Source: Streptomyces sp. GKU 895
GTDB taxonomy: Bacteria; Actinomycetota; Actinomycetes; Streptomycetales; Streptomycetaceae
Length of the DNA stretch: 64,000 bases
NCBI GenBank assembly: GCA_002027195.1
Contig: MWJO01000004.1
Span: 62,001 to 126,000, forward strand
Direction: 5' to 3'
The position numbers and the translations under genes are program-made. Shown here piece after piece: positions 63,552 to 64,000 of the stretch (the first letter of the stretch is position 1; every line of letters starts with the position of its first letter). The notes beneath the pieces were generated by a model. The model was not told the origin of the DNA, did no database searches, and worked only from the letters and a program-made list of their open reading frames with translations.

Positions 63552-64000
63552 TCACCGAGTGGCTTCGTCCACGGCGTCCAGGACTGCGCCCCAGGGGAGT
63601 TCACGCCCCGCCGGCGCCTCGCGAGGCTCGTACAACGGCCACACGTCCGGGTCGTCGATGATGCGTACGCCCCCAGTCCGCAGGGTGTCGATGTGGTGCT
63701 GCCACGCGGGGTGGCGGGCGTGCGCCGCGTTCACCCGAGGGAAGACGACGACCGGCAACCCGAGGGTGCCGATTGCTTCGCCCACTTGAGTCAGAGCCTG
63801 GTTGTCCATCAGGCCCGTGGCGAGCTTGGCAACCATGTTGGCCGATGCGGGGGCTACGACGTAGCAGTCAACCGGTGGGTGCGGTCGTGCCTCGCCAGGC
63901 AGGCGCGGTTCGTCGCGCACGGGCAGTCCGGTCAGCTTCTCCAACCGCTCGACCTCGCCGCTCATCCGTAGCCACTGACCTGCGGTCGGTGTAAGAGTGA
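63552..64000 (-). CDS. Flavoprotein (phosphopantothenoylcysteine decarboxylase-like), 5' end outside window
   Basis: The visible 149 residues read in frame from the window edge: TPTAGQWLRMSGEVERLEKL, TGLPVRDEP, then VDCYVVAPASANMVAKLATGLMDNQALT, the PASANT-like FMN motif of the HFCD flavoprotein family, and LPVVVFPRVNAAHARHP. The N-terminal FMN strand lies beyond 64000, so the ATG at 63965 is not the real start. Such flavoproteins are common passengers or regulators in AICEs; the reaction is unknown. Confidence 0.83.
   Translation of the reverse strand, partial: TLTPTAGQWLRMSGEVERLEKLTGLPVRDEPRLPGEARPHPPVDCYVVAPASANMVAKLATGLMDNQALTQVGEAIGTLGLPVVVFPRVNAAHARHPAWQHHIDTLRTGGVRIIDDPDVWPLYEPREAPAGRELPWGAVLDAVDEATR

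Larger units (their letters stand above)
50571..64000. mobile_element. Actinomycete integrative and conjugative element (AICE), right end outside window
   Basis: Contiguous int, xis, primase-helicase, Prim-Pol, Spd-like genes, FtsK-like TraB, SpdB-like protein and a GntR repressor define an AICE of the Prim-Pol (RepPP) type. The left boundary is placed after the hairpin at 50538-50570 because int ends at 50577; the attachment core was not identified, and no tRNA is nearby. In mycobacteria glnE neighbours glnA2, so the element probably separates them here; glnE would lie beyond the right end. Confidence 0.9.

Noticed and set aside
63960..64000. Right attachment site within the window end
   Set aside because: GACCTGCGGTC resembles the reverse complement of a segment after glnA2 only by short chance match, and the flavoprotein gene is still open at the edge.

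Overview
The window is very GC-rich DNA with strong third-position G/C bias. Its gene content (EfeUOB, SARP/NB-ARC regulator, F420-dependent reductase, GlnA-type ligase next to NadE and PanB, Tat secretion signals, DUF6153, SpdB/TraB transfer genes) points to the chromosome of a Streptomyces or very close relative. No tRNA or rRNA gene was seen.

Positions 1 to about 50.5 kb are core chromosome. From left to right: the edge of an Ala/Pro-repeat protein; a ThrE-type exporter; an operon of amino-acid permease, anchored protein and M20 dipeptidase; MazG-like, DUF305 and DUF6153 genes; a broken DoxX gene; a MacB-type ABC pair; SDR, PhoD, Gfo/Idh/MocA, Bcr/CflA MFS and serine hydrolase genes; Rsm22-like methyltransferase, TetR, glycerophosphodiesterase and a chromosomal Prim-Pol relative. 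Next comes an iron block, in which efeO-efeB-efeU plus a lipoprotein gene and a separate heme oxygenase gene each carry DmdR/IdeR-type iron boxes. It is followed by map, two MFS genes, npdG, an M50 site-2 protease, a heavily frameshifted SARP/AfsR-family regulator, a DrrAB-type ABC exporter, panB, an MFS/TetR pair, an endonuclease/phosphatase, another MFS gene, nadE, a sedolisin, DUF305, DUF3105 and glnA2.

From just after glnA2 (about 50.57 kb) to the right edge lies an actinomycete integrative and conjugative element (AICE), cut by the window end. Read leftward on the minus strand it holds a DUF4097 protein, small transfer-associated genes, an SpdB-like protein, a zinc-binding RRQRL-type protein, the FtsK-like DNA pump TraB, a second Spd-like membrane protein, a Prim-Pol, a D5/P4-type primase-helicase, Xis and the tyrosine integrase. 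On the plus strand sits a GntR-type (KorSA-like) repressor, followed by a convergent flavoprotein gene running off the edge. The module suggests Prim-Pol (RepPP-type) replication, TraB-driven double-stranded DNA transfer, and repression by the GntR protein.

The most interesting unexplained signals are inside the element: (1) a cluster of seven perfect and two near-perfect CAGGGAGG/CCTCCCTG octamers starting at the TraB stop codon, a candidate clt transfer origin; (2) a hairpin with a nearly invariant loop repeated three times, each time just upstream of a minus-strand gene start; (3) two identical 14-bp palindromes flanking the xis/rep junction; (4) a 20-bp palindromic operator, present one and a half times before the GntR gene.

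A quality caveat: about ten reading frames are broken by single-base shifts, mostly next to G or C runs, in core genes such as panB and nadE as well as accessory genes. This looks more like sequence error than decay, so frameshifted genes are described as probably intact in the organism.
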